Source: Shiraia sp. slf14
Lineage: Eukaryota > Ascomycota > Dothideomycetes > Pleosporales > Shiraiaceae
Length of the DNA: 64,000 nt
Reading direction: 5' to 3'
NCBI GenBank assembly: GCA_000498155.1
Contig: AXZN01000017.1
Location: forward strand, 124,001 to 188,000
This document shows positions 52,892 through 64,000 of the stretch, one piece after another. The translations under genes and the position numbers were made by a program. The notes beneath the pieces were generated by a model, which did not search any database, had not been told where the DNA came from, and saw only the letters and a program-made list of their open reading frames with translations. How positions within the stretch are numbered: position 1 is the stretch's first letter; every line of letters begins with the position of its first letter.

Positions 52892-54421
52892 ATGAGCAAC
52901 GCCGACTTTCTTGGTCGTGCCATTGAGACGGTCAAGAAGGCCATCGAGACAGACACCGCTGGCGAGTATGAGAAGGCCTACCAACTATATTACAGCGCTC
53001 GTTAGTACCCCAGGATATTTTCTGATCTTTAAGTTGATCATGGCTAATTCTCCTCAGTCGAGCTGTTCATGCTCGCTCTCAAATGTATGTCACATCGAAC
53101 CTGATATAGTGTTTCGCCTCCAGTAGGCAACTAACAATACGTAGGGGAGAAGAACCAAAAGTCAAAGGAGATGATTCGTGGAAAAGTCGCCGAATATATG
53201 GAGCGTGCCGAGAAGCTCAAGCAGCATCTCAATCAAAACGACGAATCGAATCGCAAGAAACCTTCAGCCATGGGTGCAAATGGCAAATCCGCTGGGGGAA
53301 GTGGGAAGGGTGGCAAGTATGTATAGGTCAAAGCCCTTATCTCATTAGATACTGATTGTGAAACCCAGGGATGACGATGACGAAGGAGACGCCGACTCGA
53401 AGAAGCTTCGTGGTGCGCTCGCTGGCGCCATTCTCTCCGAGAAGCCCAACATTCGGTGGGAGGACGTAGCAGGTCTTGATCAAGCAAAGGAAGCTCTGAA
53501 AGAGGCTGTTATATTACCAATCAAGTTCCCGCATTTGTTCACAGGCAAGCGACAACCGTGGAAAGGCATATTGTTATACGGTCCTCCTGGTACTGGTAAG
53601 AGTTACTTGGCGAAGGCGGTTGCGACAGAAGCGAACAGCACTTTCTTCAGTGTATCGAGTTCCGACTTGGTCAGCAAGTGGATGGGTGAATCTGAGCGGT
53701 ATGTGTTCTGTAAAAGTGAACATAAGCATCGGTACTGACTCCGTCCAGATTGGTAAAGCAACTCTTTGGCATGGCCCGCGAGAATAAACCCTCCATTATC
53801 TTCATTGACGAAATCGATGCTCTTTGCGGACCTCGAGGCGAAGGCGAGTCTGAAGCATCACGACGTATCAAGACCGAATTGCTAGTGCAAATGGACGGTG
53901 TAGGCAAAGACTCAAAGGGCGTCCTGATCCTCGGCGCAACGAATATTCCATGGCAACTCGACTCGGCTATTCGACGACGTTTCCAGCGAAGAGTGCACAT
54001 CAGCTTACCAGACCTTCCCGCACGCATGAAGATGTTTGAACTCGCCGTTGGCAACACACCTTGTGAACTGAACCAACAGGACTACCGGCAATTGGCAGAG
54101 CTCAGTGAAGGTTACTCTGGATCCGATATCTCTATTGCGGTACAAGATGCCCTCATGCAGCCCGTGCGACTGATTCAAACAGCAACACACTACAAGCCGG
54201 TCGAAGTAGATGGCATGACCAAGTGGACGCCCTGCTCACCCGGCGACCCACAAGCACAGGAGAAGTCTTGGACAGAACTCGACGGCGACCAGCTCCTCGA
54301 GCCTCCTCTCAAAGTTCGAGATTTCATCAAAGCAATCAAGGCCTCAAGACCGACTGTTAGCAAAGAAGACCTCACACGCAGCGCCGACTGGACAAAGGAG
54401 TTTGGTAGTGAAGGCGCGTAG
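52892..54421 (+). CDS. VPS4: Vps4, AAA ATPase of the ESCRT pathway
   Basis: Five exons (52892-53000, 53058-53084, 53145-53316, 53369-53698, 53749-54421) encode 436 residues; the second exon is only 27 nt. An N-terminal MIT domain (FLGRAIETVKKAIETDTAGEYEKAYQLYYSALELFMLALKWEKN...MIRGKVAEYMERAEKL) binds ESCRT-III tails. A Gly/Ser/Asp linker follows. The AAA core has Walker A GPPGTGKS, Walker B IIFIDEIDAL, the SRH region ATNIPWQLDSAIRRRFQRRVHI, the Vps4-specific beta-domain segment and the C-terminal helix (VRDFIKAIKASRPTVSKEDLTRSADWTKEFGSEGA). Vps4 disassembles ESCRT-III at endosomes and in cytokinesis. All parts are intact. Confidence 0.96.
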
Positions 54422-55374
54422 ACTTTTCATCTATCTTTGTGCCTTTGGGAACATAATATATCACTTGTCCTTTGTCTATATTTGATACAAGCGGGTGGGG
54501 ACATTGGCGTTGAGGAATTGTTTACTTTGATGATGACCTGTTCTTAGTGCTTGGTAGTTTGAGCATTAGCTGCATAAGGAGATGAAATACAAACATGAAT
54601 ATCTACACTACAAAATCTCATATTATTTGCAATTGTGAATTTTGAAATGTTATTTATACGTTTTCATAAAGCCTTTATCAAATATTATTCACGTTGTGAT
54701 GATTTATCATATTTTTGCTTCATTTTCTATTCTACAAAAACATTCATTCACAACCAAAAAAAATTCCAAAAAATCACATTCAATTCCAACACCTATCAAG
54801 ACAACAATTTAATATTTATTATTTTCCACATAATCACGCACACTGTTCAAATAGAAAACCGTATTCATAAAGGGGGGAATCAAAATAATATTCTATACCA
54901 GTCCAACTCGCTCATCCTCGATATTACCTATTTCCCCTTGCCTTCCCTTCCTTAGCCTTCCCATATCTTACCTTTCCTTACCTTTCCTTATCTTTTGCCT
55001 ATCCATCAGTCCCTGTCCTAGCACCCATCTTATCTTCCAATGCAAGTTACATTTCCTTTCCTCGTCTCTTCGCCCAGCCTGAAAGCATGCATGCACTTTC
55101 CACACAAATGACAATACGTGACGTGATGATGTGATGGTAATGATGATGTGAGGATGCCGGAAGTCAGGAGAAAAGAAAAGACAAAAAAGAGAGTTGTAAA
55201 CTTGAGACTATCTAGGGGGGCTAATCTTCCATCCATTCACTGACTTCTCCCTATTGTCCGTCCATGCTACACTCGACCAAAAAATTCATCTAAAACATCA
55301 GGGATATCTCGATCGTTGCGTACAGCCAATACCTCACACATAAACTTTCGTTTCAGTCGGAATCCACTCAGCGC
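54422..55374. other. AT-rich convergent 3' region
   Basis: This lies between VPS4 and the karyopherin gene, which face each other. The part at 54600-54900 is A+T-rich with A-runs. The next about 100 bases hold a CCTTACCTTTCCTTACC tract. The frame at 54635-54955 is low-complexity and not a gene. Nothing else was seen. Confidence 0.55.
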
Positions 55375-58300
55375 CTAGCTGAAGTAGGCTTGAGCTGTGC
55401 GTTGTTGCTCTGCGGTGAGGCTCGACGCTGCTTGGGCGAGGTTGGTGTTTGTGGCCTGGATGAGGGCTTTAACTGAGGATACGACGCGCGTGGCGGTTTG
55501 GCCTTGAAGGGTTTCTGCTTCGAGGGCTTGGACTACATAAGTGAAGATTTTGGCGGGTTGCGAGAAGACAGCTTGATTTTGTCTGCGATAATTGTCAGCT
55601 TGTATTCTTTAAAAGGTACCTAGTTTATAAGTTGACTTACTGCTCGATAAGCTGTGCGAGGAATGCATATGCATAGGGAGTTGCTTCTTCATCGTTGACG
55701 ATGGGCAGTGTGTCGATCCAAGCTGCAGCAATATCTTGCCAGTTCTGTACCTTGGCAGCATTGTAGTGCAGAATCTTGGCAATGGCGGCAGACGCGTTCT
55801 CAGTTGCAAAAATGTCATCATCGCCTCGTGCGTTTGGCCGTTGTGTTACCTGGAAAAGCATGGGCAGAGAAGCAGCGGCAAACTCTGACCATGGTTCCCC
55901 ACCTTTGTGAGCTGCAACACCAACACCGTAGACAGCAGCCTGACGATTAGCTGGCACATCGTCCTGCATTCCATCGATCAGGGGTTGCATGATCTGCTTG
56001 TTGTAGTTCCACGATTGTGGTCCGCAGAACTCGAGCACGTCATCGAAGATGCAAATGGCCCATTGACGCTGTGTAGGGTCCTTGTTGACAACGGCCATCG
56101 AGTAAAAGTCCATGAGCTGCTCCCAGTGCGGTAAGAATGCAGTACCCATGTTCTTAAAGATGGTATGGAAAGCCTTGTTCATATCAGAAAGTAGGTTCTG
56201 GTCATCTTCAATGGCGAAGAGCATCTCTTCTGATGCTTCTTCACCGTCTTCATTCTCGGCCTGTTCCTCTAAGCGGTCCTTGACGCGCTCTTGATATTCT
56301 TTCAAGACGCCATGAGCGGCTTCAATGAATGTGCTCATGTGTGTACTTGTCAAGCAGTTCTTGCCAATGCACTCCAGGCATTCGTAGAAGCATTGGTACA
56401 TTTCCGCGAGGGTATCGATAGCAGGCTCTGTGCTGAGGACTTCAAGGACACGCTCAACAGTGCGTTCCCAGAGTTGTCCAAGCTGTGTTGACTCTGGACC
56501 ATGTGCCTTCTTGTAGGCATTGAGGAGGGCTGGGACACACTTGGCGGAAGCAACACGAACGGGGTCGTGGAAGAAAAAGGCCAAGCCAGGCAGGGCAATC
56601 TTGTCCATGATGTCGTTGACATAGGGCTCGAACGCATCTTCAAGTACTTGAGCATAGATGACAATAAGCTCAATTGCCATGTGCTTATCATCAAGGATGC
56701 TGGTCTTGATACCAATGACCTTGCCCTTGAGAGGAACAAGCTCCCAACCTTCCTCATCTTGGATCTGGGCGACCTGGTCCTCATCGTCAAGGAGCTGAAT
56801 ATCGGCCTTGGCTCCAGCGAGCTCTGTCAGAGGTGGGATGACACCTGCGAGGAAAGGAACGAATTCACGTCCCAAGACACGGCACATGCGGCCCCAGCAG
56901 TGAAGCAAATACGATGCTTGTGGATCATCTGCCTCAGAAACACTGTTCTGAATCCGGCCAAGAAGCTGCACAAGGTTGAGAGCGTCGGCTCCCATACGGT
57001 CCTTGCCAACCGCAAGAGCGATCAGAGTGGCACACTCCATGGCCTTTGCGCGCAGCAATCGGTACTCCTTTGACTGCTCTTCTTGCAAAACATTGAACAG
57101 CAGCGGCATCAAAGTATCGTAATATTTTGAGAACGCAGCCTCGGCAGAATCAGCAACGGTTGCAATTGTTGACAAAGCCTGTTCCTGAACAAATCGCTTA
57201 GGGCTCTGGAGAAGCATGAGCAGGTGATTTAGTAGCTGATCAAGATATGGCTCGAGGATATCCTTTTCTGCCTCTTCGCAGAAGTTGACCAGGGCAGCGG
57301 CCGCGTGCGCTTGTACACGGGGCTCTGCAGATTCTAGTACAGGGATAATACTCGGCAGAACAACCTGGTGGTACTTCTCCTGCATGGTTCCGGCAAAGTC
57401 GGTGCTCATTTGTCCAACAGCGTTACAGCCGGCCCATCGCACGCGAGGATGAGGATCGCGAAGCGCGGGTAGCACCAGATCAAGGACCTTGTCTAATTCT
57501 CCAACCATCAACTCACGGCAGCCTTCAGAAATGGCTGAGATGGCCATGAGGGCGGCATGTCTATCGCGCCAGGCGGATGAAGTCATCATACGTGGGAGCC
57601 AGTTGAAAGTTGGGGGAAGAATGGCCTGTCCGCCTAGCTTGTTGGCCAGGCGATCCATACATTGCTCTCCAGCAACGTGGTTCGAGTCACTCTCCTCGTC
57701 AAGATCTTCAGAGATATTCCATTCTTCAGCATCGTCATCGTCGGCGCCAACGTCAGTCATGAGAGACAAGCACTGGGTGACCATATCGTTGGTGAAGTTG
57801 GCATCCTTCCGGCACATCTGGGGTGCATTGTCCGCGAAGGTGGCCATGAGCTCCAGGGCATTCTGGCGTGCCGTCTCTCCAAGCTCCTTATCCTGGATCA
57901 CAGAAATGCTGAACTGTACGAGGCTGTTGAAAAGGGGTTTGAACATCTTGGGGGCCACTTCGGCCAGGTCAATTAGTGAGATAAGGGCTTTTGTGAGAAG
58001 GTCGGCGTCTCCAGAGTCTTTGATCGGAGGAAGAATATTGAGGATCTCGGGAATGAGGGGGAAATACTTGTTCTGGGCTTTTTTGGTGATGGAGCGGAAG
58101 AAGGACGCAAAGGCTTCAACAGCAGCAATTCGGACCTAGCAAGTTAAATAAGCATATCGTCTTTTTGAGGCAAAGAAAGTACTTACCGAGGTCTCACTGT
58201 CTGCAAAGCCACCCTTGAAGGCAGTCATGACAACATCTTCGTGCTGCTTCTCGATAATCTGAGGGGTAGTAGAGAATATCCTAAAGGCATTCTCGCGTTG

Positions 58301-58893
58301 TGCGGGGTCTTGCGACTGGCTGGCCTGGAACAAGGCACCTAGCAGCTCAGGCCAAGCAATTTCTGTGCCAGTCAGGTTTTTGTTGGAGGTGGTGAAGCCG
58401 ATTAACGTCTTACCATCGTCGGTGTGTTGTCGCGCAAGCTCAGCGACTGCATCTCCAATCTTGCCGCGGACTGAGTTGTCAGTCTCTGTTGCAAGACAAT
58501 GCAGCAGCTTTGCACGGATAACCTCCCGCTCAGCGGGATTGAGGGTCAGAAACAGATCTGTGGTCTGGCCTGACGCTGTCTTTCGAGGTTTCGAGGATTG
58601 GCGCCTGAAGATGACGGCGGCGAAAGTTCGTGTCTGTAGCACTTGTCAGCAACAAGTCTTTTTTTTTACCAAAAGGCTTGGGTTGGGAGCAAAGGCGAAG
58701 GGCGACTGACTGAGGTGTCTTGTGCCAGTTCAATCTGCTCTGAGAGACCCATGAGGAGCACATCAGGCCTCTGGGCCACCCATTCTTCGTTCAGTTGCTG
58801 TTCAGCATTGGTTCGCTGGACATTGTCGGGCGACTGGAGGCCCTGGAGCAGGGCAGCAAGTGCGGTGTGGACTTCAGCGGGGAGGACCGACAT
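55375..58893 (-). CDS. PSE1: Importin-beta Kap121/Pse1-type karyopherin
   Basis: Four exons (58893-58711, 58633-58187, 58135-55641, 55582-55375) give 1110 residues, close to yeast Pse1 (1089). The start MSVLPAEVHTALAALLQGLQSPDNVQRTNAEQQLNEEW and the RTFAAVIFRR element form the N-terminal HEAT repeats that bind Ran-GTP. Many HEAT repeats follow (e.g. LPALRDPHPRVRWAGCNAVGQMSTDFAG; HAAAALVNFCEEAEKDILEPYLDQLLNHLLMLL), with an acidic stretch (GADDDDAEEWNISEDLDEES) at about 315-340, typical of Kap121/importin-5. It imports ribosomal proteins and histones, among others, into the nucleus. The last exon encodes the C-terminal helix. Confidence 0.94.
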
Positions 58894-59531
58894 GGTGCTC
58901 GAGTATAGAACCAGGCGGTGGCGGGCAGCGGCCCCGTGAAGCGGTGCGAGGTGGGCACGAGAGGCAAGGGACTGACTTGAAGCCGCTCAGATTTGGTGAC
59001 TTGACAGTCGGGGGTTGGCGGGGCTGCTGTGCACTGCCAGACGGCAAGATGACGCACGCGGGGACGTGCAGGACAAGAGAGCAGAAGTGCTGGGGGTCAG
59101 ACAGGCCACGCGTGTAGAAGGTCGTGGTCTCGTCTGGTCTGGCGTTGCGTTGTCTGCGTGGTTGCTGGGGAAATTTGGTGGGCAGTTGGCAGTGTTTTGG
59201 CGGGGCTTCGCGAAGCCGCGCCTTGATCAAAAAATAATGTTCCGCCAGCGCTTGGACAACGCAAGGGAAACAAGACCTTGGTTCTACGCCTTCATTGGCT
59301 GGGCCAACCACTACTACTATGCCTACCAAGTACTACCACCACCACCAAGTCAAGTCTTTGGCCATGTATACACGCCTTCTTCAATGCTCATTCTTGTGCA
59401 TAAATCAACAAAGGAAACTCAATTTGAAGTTGCTGCTACTTCCAAGGTACTGCCTGTCGAGGCGCCTCCAATCTATGGATATAAAACTGACTACTTCGTC
59501 CTTGCTCGCTTACTTACCACCTCTGATTACA
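58894..59531. other. Intergenic
   Basis: Promoter of the karyopherin gene and 3' flank of the CBS-PB1 gene. The long plus-strand frame at 59015-59635 overlaps that gene's end and has no homology. Nothing else was seen. Confidence 0.5.
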
Positions 59532-61708
59532 TCATCTGCTCGTTGCTCGACCTAGCACAAACACGCCAACAATTACCACTGCTAGAACACCAATGGCTCC
59601 AGGTAAGAGTAGGTCGTTGGGCACTCCTTGTATAATCTCTGGCTGCTGTGAAAAGGGTACGGGCTGCTGTGTTCGGCTCTTGGACTTGGGCCTGTACTCT
59701 TCCTCCTCATCATCGTCAAAGAACTGCTTTCGCTCCCGAAGAACTGACTCGGGTGGCGTAACGGGCTTGGCCAGTGCTGGCTGTGGGTTGACTTCAGCAA
59801 TCAGTGGCGGCTTCTCAGGGTCGTGTACAAAAAGATCGACTTTTTCCCGATGTGTGTGGCGTGAGAGACCAATGGCCTCGACAAGGTCGTCATTGGTTGT
59901 AATCGATACAGTATCGCCTTCATTATCAAGATAGCTCAATGCAAATCCAGCCTTGGAAATCTTGCCATTCTCGAAAGTTGGTGTACCACCTATGGACTCA
60001 ACTTCGGCGCCCAACTTGTTGGCAACATTGGTGATGAGCTCCTCAATACCAGCAGAAGCAATCACCTGCAGGCGATGTACACGCCCACTGGGAGCCTTGA
60101 ATTTAAAGGGGAATGGAAGGTCTTCAAAGGGTGTTGTAGGAGGAATGCTATGTACGGCCGACTCTGAATCTCCATGGTGCGAGGCTGACTCATTCGGTAG
60201 GACGCTGTCCCCACGATCGTGGATGCCAGGACGATTGTCATGAGACATCATAGAGCGATGGTCTGGTGTACCAGGGATCCGGCTTCCGCCTTCACCAGAC
60301 ATCATTGACTCAGTTTCGGCATCTAATGACAGCCAGAATTTGTTCCAGGCTGGTCCTTCACTATCAGTGGTGCTAATGTTGTTGATCTTTGCAAAGTTAG
60401 CATTTCCCAGTGCCTGTTCTAAGTATACATACCTGATCAAGAGTTGCATAGGTCAGCTTGAGGACATCGACCATGCCAACAATCTCCCCAGCATCGCTCA
60501 TGACGGGAAGATTGAGATAATGGCCATCTATTGAGGTTAGTAACACAATTCAAAATGAAGATATATGATACATACCATGCATTTTGCGCAGAGCAGACTG
60601 GATGCTCATGTCCATGGGCGCAAAGTCGGGGTGGGGTGTCATAACGCGGACTACACTGCATGTAGCTGGGTCAAGGCCAGCAGCGATAACACGCAGAACA
60701 ACATCCTTGCTGGTGAAAATTCCCGTGATGGATCCTTGATCTTGAACCAAGACAGCAGTTGTGTGATTCTCCTTCATGAGTGAAGCAGCTTCCTTGACTG
60801 AAGTGCGCACAGAGACAGTAGTTGGTGGCAATCCAGTAAGGACAGATTCCAGAGTTGGGCCAGACATCTTTTGGCGAATTGCCTCCACGTATTGTATGAT
60901 TTGCTGTGGCTGGCTTGAGCCCAACTCGGCCTGGACACCCTCCAATGCATCGTAAAGTTTACGCGAGGAACTGTATGCGCGCTCAAGCTTCTCCATGGCA
61001 TCGTAGAAACATTTGGTGATATCCAGAATACCAGAAATGTCATGGTTTTCATCCATAACAGGCAAGTGGCGGAACCCTTTCCTGACCATCAGATCCAATG
61101 CGTCGGTTGCGCTGGTGTCGGTCTTTGCGCAGAGGGGGTTCTTGGTCATGATCTCCTCGATGGTAACATCTCGCGCCTTGATGCCCGCTCCAACCACCCT
61201 GAATGCCAAATCTTTTGCAGTAAAAATACCAGCAATACGATCATCGTCATCTGTCACTAAAACGCAATCTTCTCTCTTTGCTGCCATCAATTGTGCCGCC
61301 TCGGCAACCGTAGTCGATGGCTTGATCTGGAGGGCTGGGCTGGGCTTGAGGGCAAGCACTGTGCCAGGAGGGGCTTTTCTTGCTGGTCGTGCTCGTCCAC
61401 CGGGTCCAGGATGCTTCTTCTTGCTCAAGTCGGTCTCGATCTTACGACGAATCGCCTGTGGAAGTCTGATCAGCCAAGCCTCACATCATCCACGAACATG
61501 CGAGACTCACCTCATCCCTCTTCGACTGCTTCGCCCTGCTGGCACTGAGAGTAGAAGTGGCACCGACATCGCTGTGGGCGACGTGGGAGGCATGGGATTC
61601 GAGAGCTGGCCGAGGGATACCGGAGGGGCTGTTGGAGTATTGGGCTGCACCCGCCGCTGCTTGATTGCGGTTCTTGGGCGTCCCGCGCATGGTACCGGTA
61701 TGTGACAT
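59532..61708 (-). CDS. CBS and PB1 domain protein with C-terminal anchor
   Basis: Four exons (61708-61511, 61455-60576, 60527-60433, 60386-59532; introns of 55, 48 and 46 nt) give 675 residues. Four CBS motifs form two Bateman modules (e.g. TTVAEAAQLMAAKREDCVLVTDDDDRIAGIFTAKDLAFRVVGAG; TSATDALDLMVRKGFRHLPVMDENHDISGILDITKCFYDAM; the third ending TSKDVVLRVIAAGLDP; the fourth across two exons LRKMHDGHYLNLPVMSDAGEIVGMVDVLKLTYATL). A PB1 domain lies at about 490-590 (FKFKAPSGRVHRLQV... to VSITTNDDLVEAIGLSR), and a single hydrophobic segment (LLLPGAIGVLAVVIVGVFVL) anchors the C-terminus. CBS pairs sense adenine nucleotides. The family is widespread in fungi (S. pombe SPAC24C9.05c-type), but its role is unclear. 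Confidence 0.9.
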
Positions 61709-62461
61709 GATGGCTGGTCGGTCTCTTTCCTGGCAGTATAGTGATCTGTGGTTGGCGGATGAGGGGCCAGTCAGGATGGGCTCCGCAGTGGTTCACGGAG
61801 ATGATAAAAGATTCCGTTGCCAGGGTCGACGAAAACAAACGCGCAATGGAAAGCGCCGGGACCTGGTCACAAGATCCGCGCAGATGCTCAACGCGCCAAC
61901 GTGATTTGGAGAGCGGTCGACTGGTGTTATGATGAAAGGAACCAAAAAGTCAGGGATCAGAGGATATGTGCAGCTTGTAAATAACGAGCAAAATCCCACA
62001 CCGCCAATGCCAGCAAGCTGCATGGTGGGTATGCGTCTTAAAAAGCGTCTAATTAACTAGCGATTATTCGCTTTCCAGCAAAACCATCGGGACAGTCAAC
62101 AGCATCCCTTCCCACGCCGCAATCGATAAGCATTGGCTATGGAAGGCAATTGTCCATATTAACATGCAACAAAATAGTATACCCACATGGCAGGCAAATA
62201 AACATTGGTGATGAGATGGGGGCCCGATCTGGTTAGTGGGATCAGCTTAGCGCGCCAAGTGATAAGATTAGATGCGGATCCTGGTCGGCAACCTCCCACA
62301 AGCGATTTTCGACTTCCCACAAGCTCGGCGTTGCGCCTTTCCAAACGACACTCCTACGACAACCCTTTCCGCTAATTTACAGATCCTCACATCTCCGGTG
62401 CGCACCACGATCCTTTGACTCGACGAACATTAGACTTACGAATTACCAGAATTAGCCCATC
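61709..62461. promoter_or_regulatory. Divergent promoter, CBS-PB1 / eS26
   Basis: A 753-bp region between two divergent genes. The eS26 leader ends in CCCATCATGG. No further gene seen. Confidence 0.5.
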
Positions 62462-63032
62462 ATGGTCAAGAAGCGAGCGTCCAAGTATGCACCATTCGAT
62501 ACAACAAGCCTGCCTCGAGGAATACTAACACGCTCACAGCGGCCGTAACAAGAAGGGCCGCGGCCACGTCAAGCCCATCCGCTGCTCCAACTGCTCGCGA
62601 TGCACTCCCAAGGACAAGGCGATCAAGAGATTCACCATCCGCAACATGGTCGAGTCTGCTGCCATCCGTACGTCTCCCGAAGCCTCGCACCCATTCAATT
62701 CGACGCACACAAGCACTCGAGAAGACGAGAAGACATGAACTAATTTTTTGGGCAGGTGATATCTCTGATGCCTCCGTCTTCCCCGAGTACACTGTCCCCA
62801 AGATGTACTTGAAGCTCCAGTACTGCGTTTCTTGCGCTATCCACGGAAAGATTGTGCGGTACGTCACGAACACTCGGCCGCAGAAATTGGTGTTTCAAAA
62901 TTCTAATGTTCATTCAGTGTCCGTTCCCGTGAGGGTCGCCGTAACCGTGCCCCTCCCCCACGTGTCAGGTACAACAAGGATGGAAAGAAGATCAACCCCA
63001 ACCAGGCGGCTGCTAAGACCACCACCGCATAA
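62462..63032 (+). CDS. RPS26: 40S ribosomal protein eS26
   Basis: Four exons (62462-62484, 62540-62667, 62756-62858, 62918-63032) give 122 residues, the normal length. The sequence is highly conserved: MVKKRASNGRNKKGRGHVKPIRCSNCSRCTPKDKAIKRFTIRNMVESAAIRDISDASVFPEYTVPKMYLKLQYCVSCAIHGKIVRVRSREGRRNRAPPPR. The zinc-binding CxxC pairs (CSNC and CVSC) are present. eS26 lies at the mRNA exit channel of the small subunit and contacts mRNA upstream of the P site. The short first exon and the intron soon after the start are typical of fungal ribosomal genes. Confidence 0.97.
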
Positions 63033-63354
63033 GTTATGAGCGTTGGTTTCTGGGAGTGAATGATCACGGCGCTTGGTATGGGTCTTATGGTTCTTTCGGA
63101 ACTTCGTACAGGAAAAGGCATGAATCCATGGATGGAAGTACGGGTGGGCCAGAGTCATGATTCATGGTTGCAAGCTTGCTCAATGGGCCGCGATGAGCAC
63201 CACGAGCTAGCTATGAGCTTGTAAAAGAATATCCAAGTTGATGTGCACCAAATCAATTGGTCAATCCCTAGTGATGTAAAACTGACCGTCCACAAATTGC
63301 AAGCTGATTCTCCCTTGTTTCGTCATTCTCGTTCATGTCGTATGCAGTAATTTC
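63033..63354. other. Convergent 3' region
   Basis: 3' flanks of the eS26 gene and the VanZ-like gene. No gene seen. Confidence 0.5.
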
Positions 63355-63976
63355 TCAGTCACTACGCTTTTTCCCATCCCCCAGATCCTGCTCGTCTGCA
63401 TGTGCTTTGCCATTACCATTTGCTGGCTCTGGCTCAGTCGTCTCCCAATCCTCTGCATTTTCATCCCATCGTTCCAACTCCTCATCTACCGTGGGCCTAA
63501 CAATGCCAGACTCCTGGCCTCCAACACCTTCTCCAAGTTCTACATCCTCCTCTCCAGTGACAGCTGTGTAGCCACGAGCAGCACGTTTCCTCTCAAGCAT
63601 ACGTTTGTGGTACCAATTGCATAATGCCAGGGCGATCACTGATCCGAAAACATTGGCGACAATATCGTAGTAATCAAAATCACGATGGATCTGACCGCAA
63701 TCAGTATTTGCCCACACTACAACCTGATGTTTTTGCTTACTGGTAACAGGCCTTGTATCACCTCGCTCACGCAACCCAAACCAAGGGTGCAGACGGTAAA
63801 CGTGAGCTGTAAGACTTTGCGGCGCGACGTCTCAAGAATCCAGTAAAAGCTCAGAGTGATAAGGAAGAAGGCAATGAAGTGCAGTGCCTTGTCAGACTGT
63901 TTGTATGTGGGAATGGAATAGTCGGGTGGTGAGAAGCCGGCGGCGGCGGAGATGAAGAGGAGGCCAATGAAGGCAG
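63355..63976 (-). CDS. VanZ-like membrane protein, 5' end outside window
   Basis: Two 3'-terminal exons are visible (63976-63741 and 63690-63355); a splice acceptor at 63977 shows that at least one more exon lies to the right. The protein has hydrophobic segments (AFIGLLFISAAAGF, LHFIAFFLITLSFYWIL, VLQLTFTVCTLGLGCVSEVIQGLLP) and the VanZ-like signature DKALHFIAFFL...SEVIQGLLP|IHRDFDYYDIVANVFGSVIAL. The C-terminal 70 residues are acidic and hydrophilic (EEDVELGEG, EELERWDENAEDWE). VanZ-like proteins occur in many fungi without a known function; bacterial VanZ gives teicoplanin resistance. Function is not assigned. Confidence 0.78.
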
Positions 63977-64000
63977 CTGTCAGATAAAGTCAGTAAGATT

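Noticed and set aside
54635..54955. 106-codon frame rich in Phe, Ile and Asn
   Set aside because: Reflects AT-rich 3' flank; no start context, family or splice sites.
59015..59635. 206-codon open frame on the plus strand
   Set aside because: It overlaps the end of the CBS-PB1 gene on the other strand, has no homology, and its upstream half is promoter-like sequence of the karyopherin gene.

Overview
The window is nuclear DNA of a filamentous ascomycete (Pezizomycotina). The signs are genes split by 46-118 nt GT-AG introns with internal CTAAC/CTGA-type branch sites, a HET-domain gene, an AA9 lytic polysaccharide monooxygenase with a fungal CBM1, Zn(II)2Cys6 regulation and many secreted hydrolases. 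The class (Leotiomycetes, Dothideomycetes or other) cannot be fixed from the sequence alone. Exon boundaries below were worked out by eye from reading frames, splice sites and protein-family conservation. Every multi-exon model given as complete sums to an intact reading frame, except the HET gene.

Layout. 0.4-15 kb is an accessory, secretome-rich stretch: an aspzincin-like secreted metalloprotease, a small secreted protein, a Cys/His-rich protein built from two tandem domains, a GH3 beta-glucosidase, an F-box protein, an AA9-CBM1 LPMO, an Mpv17-family membrane protein and a secreted cysteine-containing protein. 15-21.5 kb holds Vps51 and Rmi1 sharing a 215-bp divergent promoter, a HET gene with an apparent frameshift, and quinolinate phosphoribosyltransferase.

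21.8-39 kb is the most unusual part. In order it has a DHA1-type MFS exporter, a long haem-oxygenase-like di-iron protein (HDO/PF14518-like), a 2-oxoglutarate/Fe(II) dioxygenase, an aspartyl-tRNA-synthetase-like paralogue with changed active-site signatures, a gamma-glutamylcyclotransferase-like protein, an ATP-grasp-like ligase, a decayed gene and a Zn2Cys6 regulator. No PKS, NRPS or terpene synthase is present. The set reads as a candidate amino-acid-based biosynthetic cluster, and the palindrome ATGCATGC recurs in its intergenic regions. 39.8-42.7 kb adds an allantoate-permease-type MFS transporter and a GH16 glucanase.

43-64 kb is conserved housekeeping: Vts1, Cog5, an AAA ATPase, a BTB protein, prefoldin-6, Vps4, karyopherin Kap121/Pse1, a CBS-PB1 membrane protein, ribosomal protein eS26 and, cut by the right edge, a VanZ-like protein. 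Many of these serve vesicle traffic, protein folding, nuclear import or translation. No rRNA, tRNA, CRISPR array or intact transposon was recognised.
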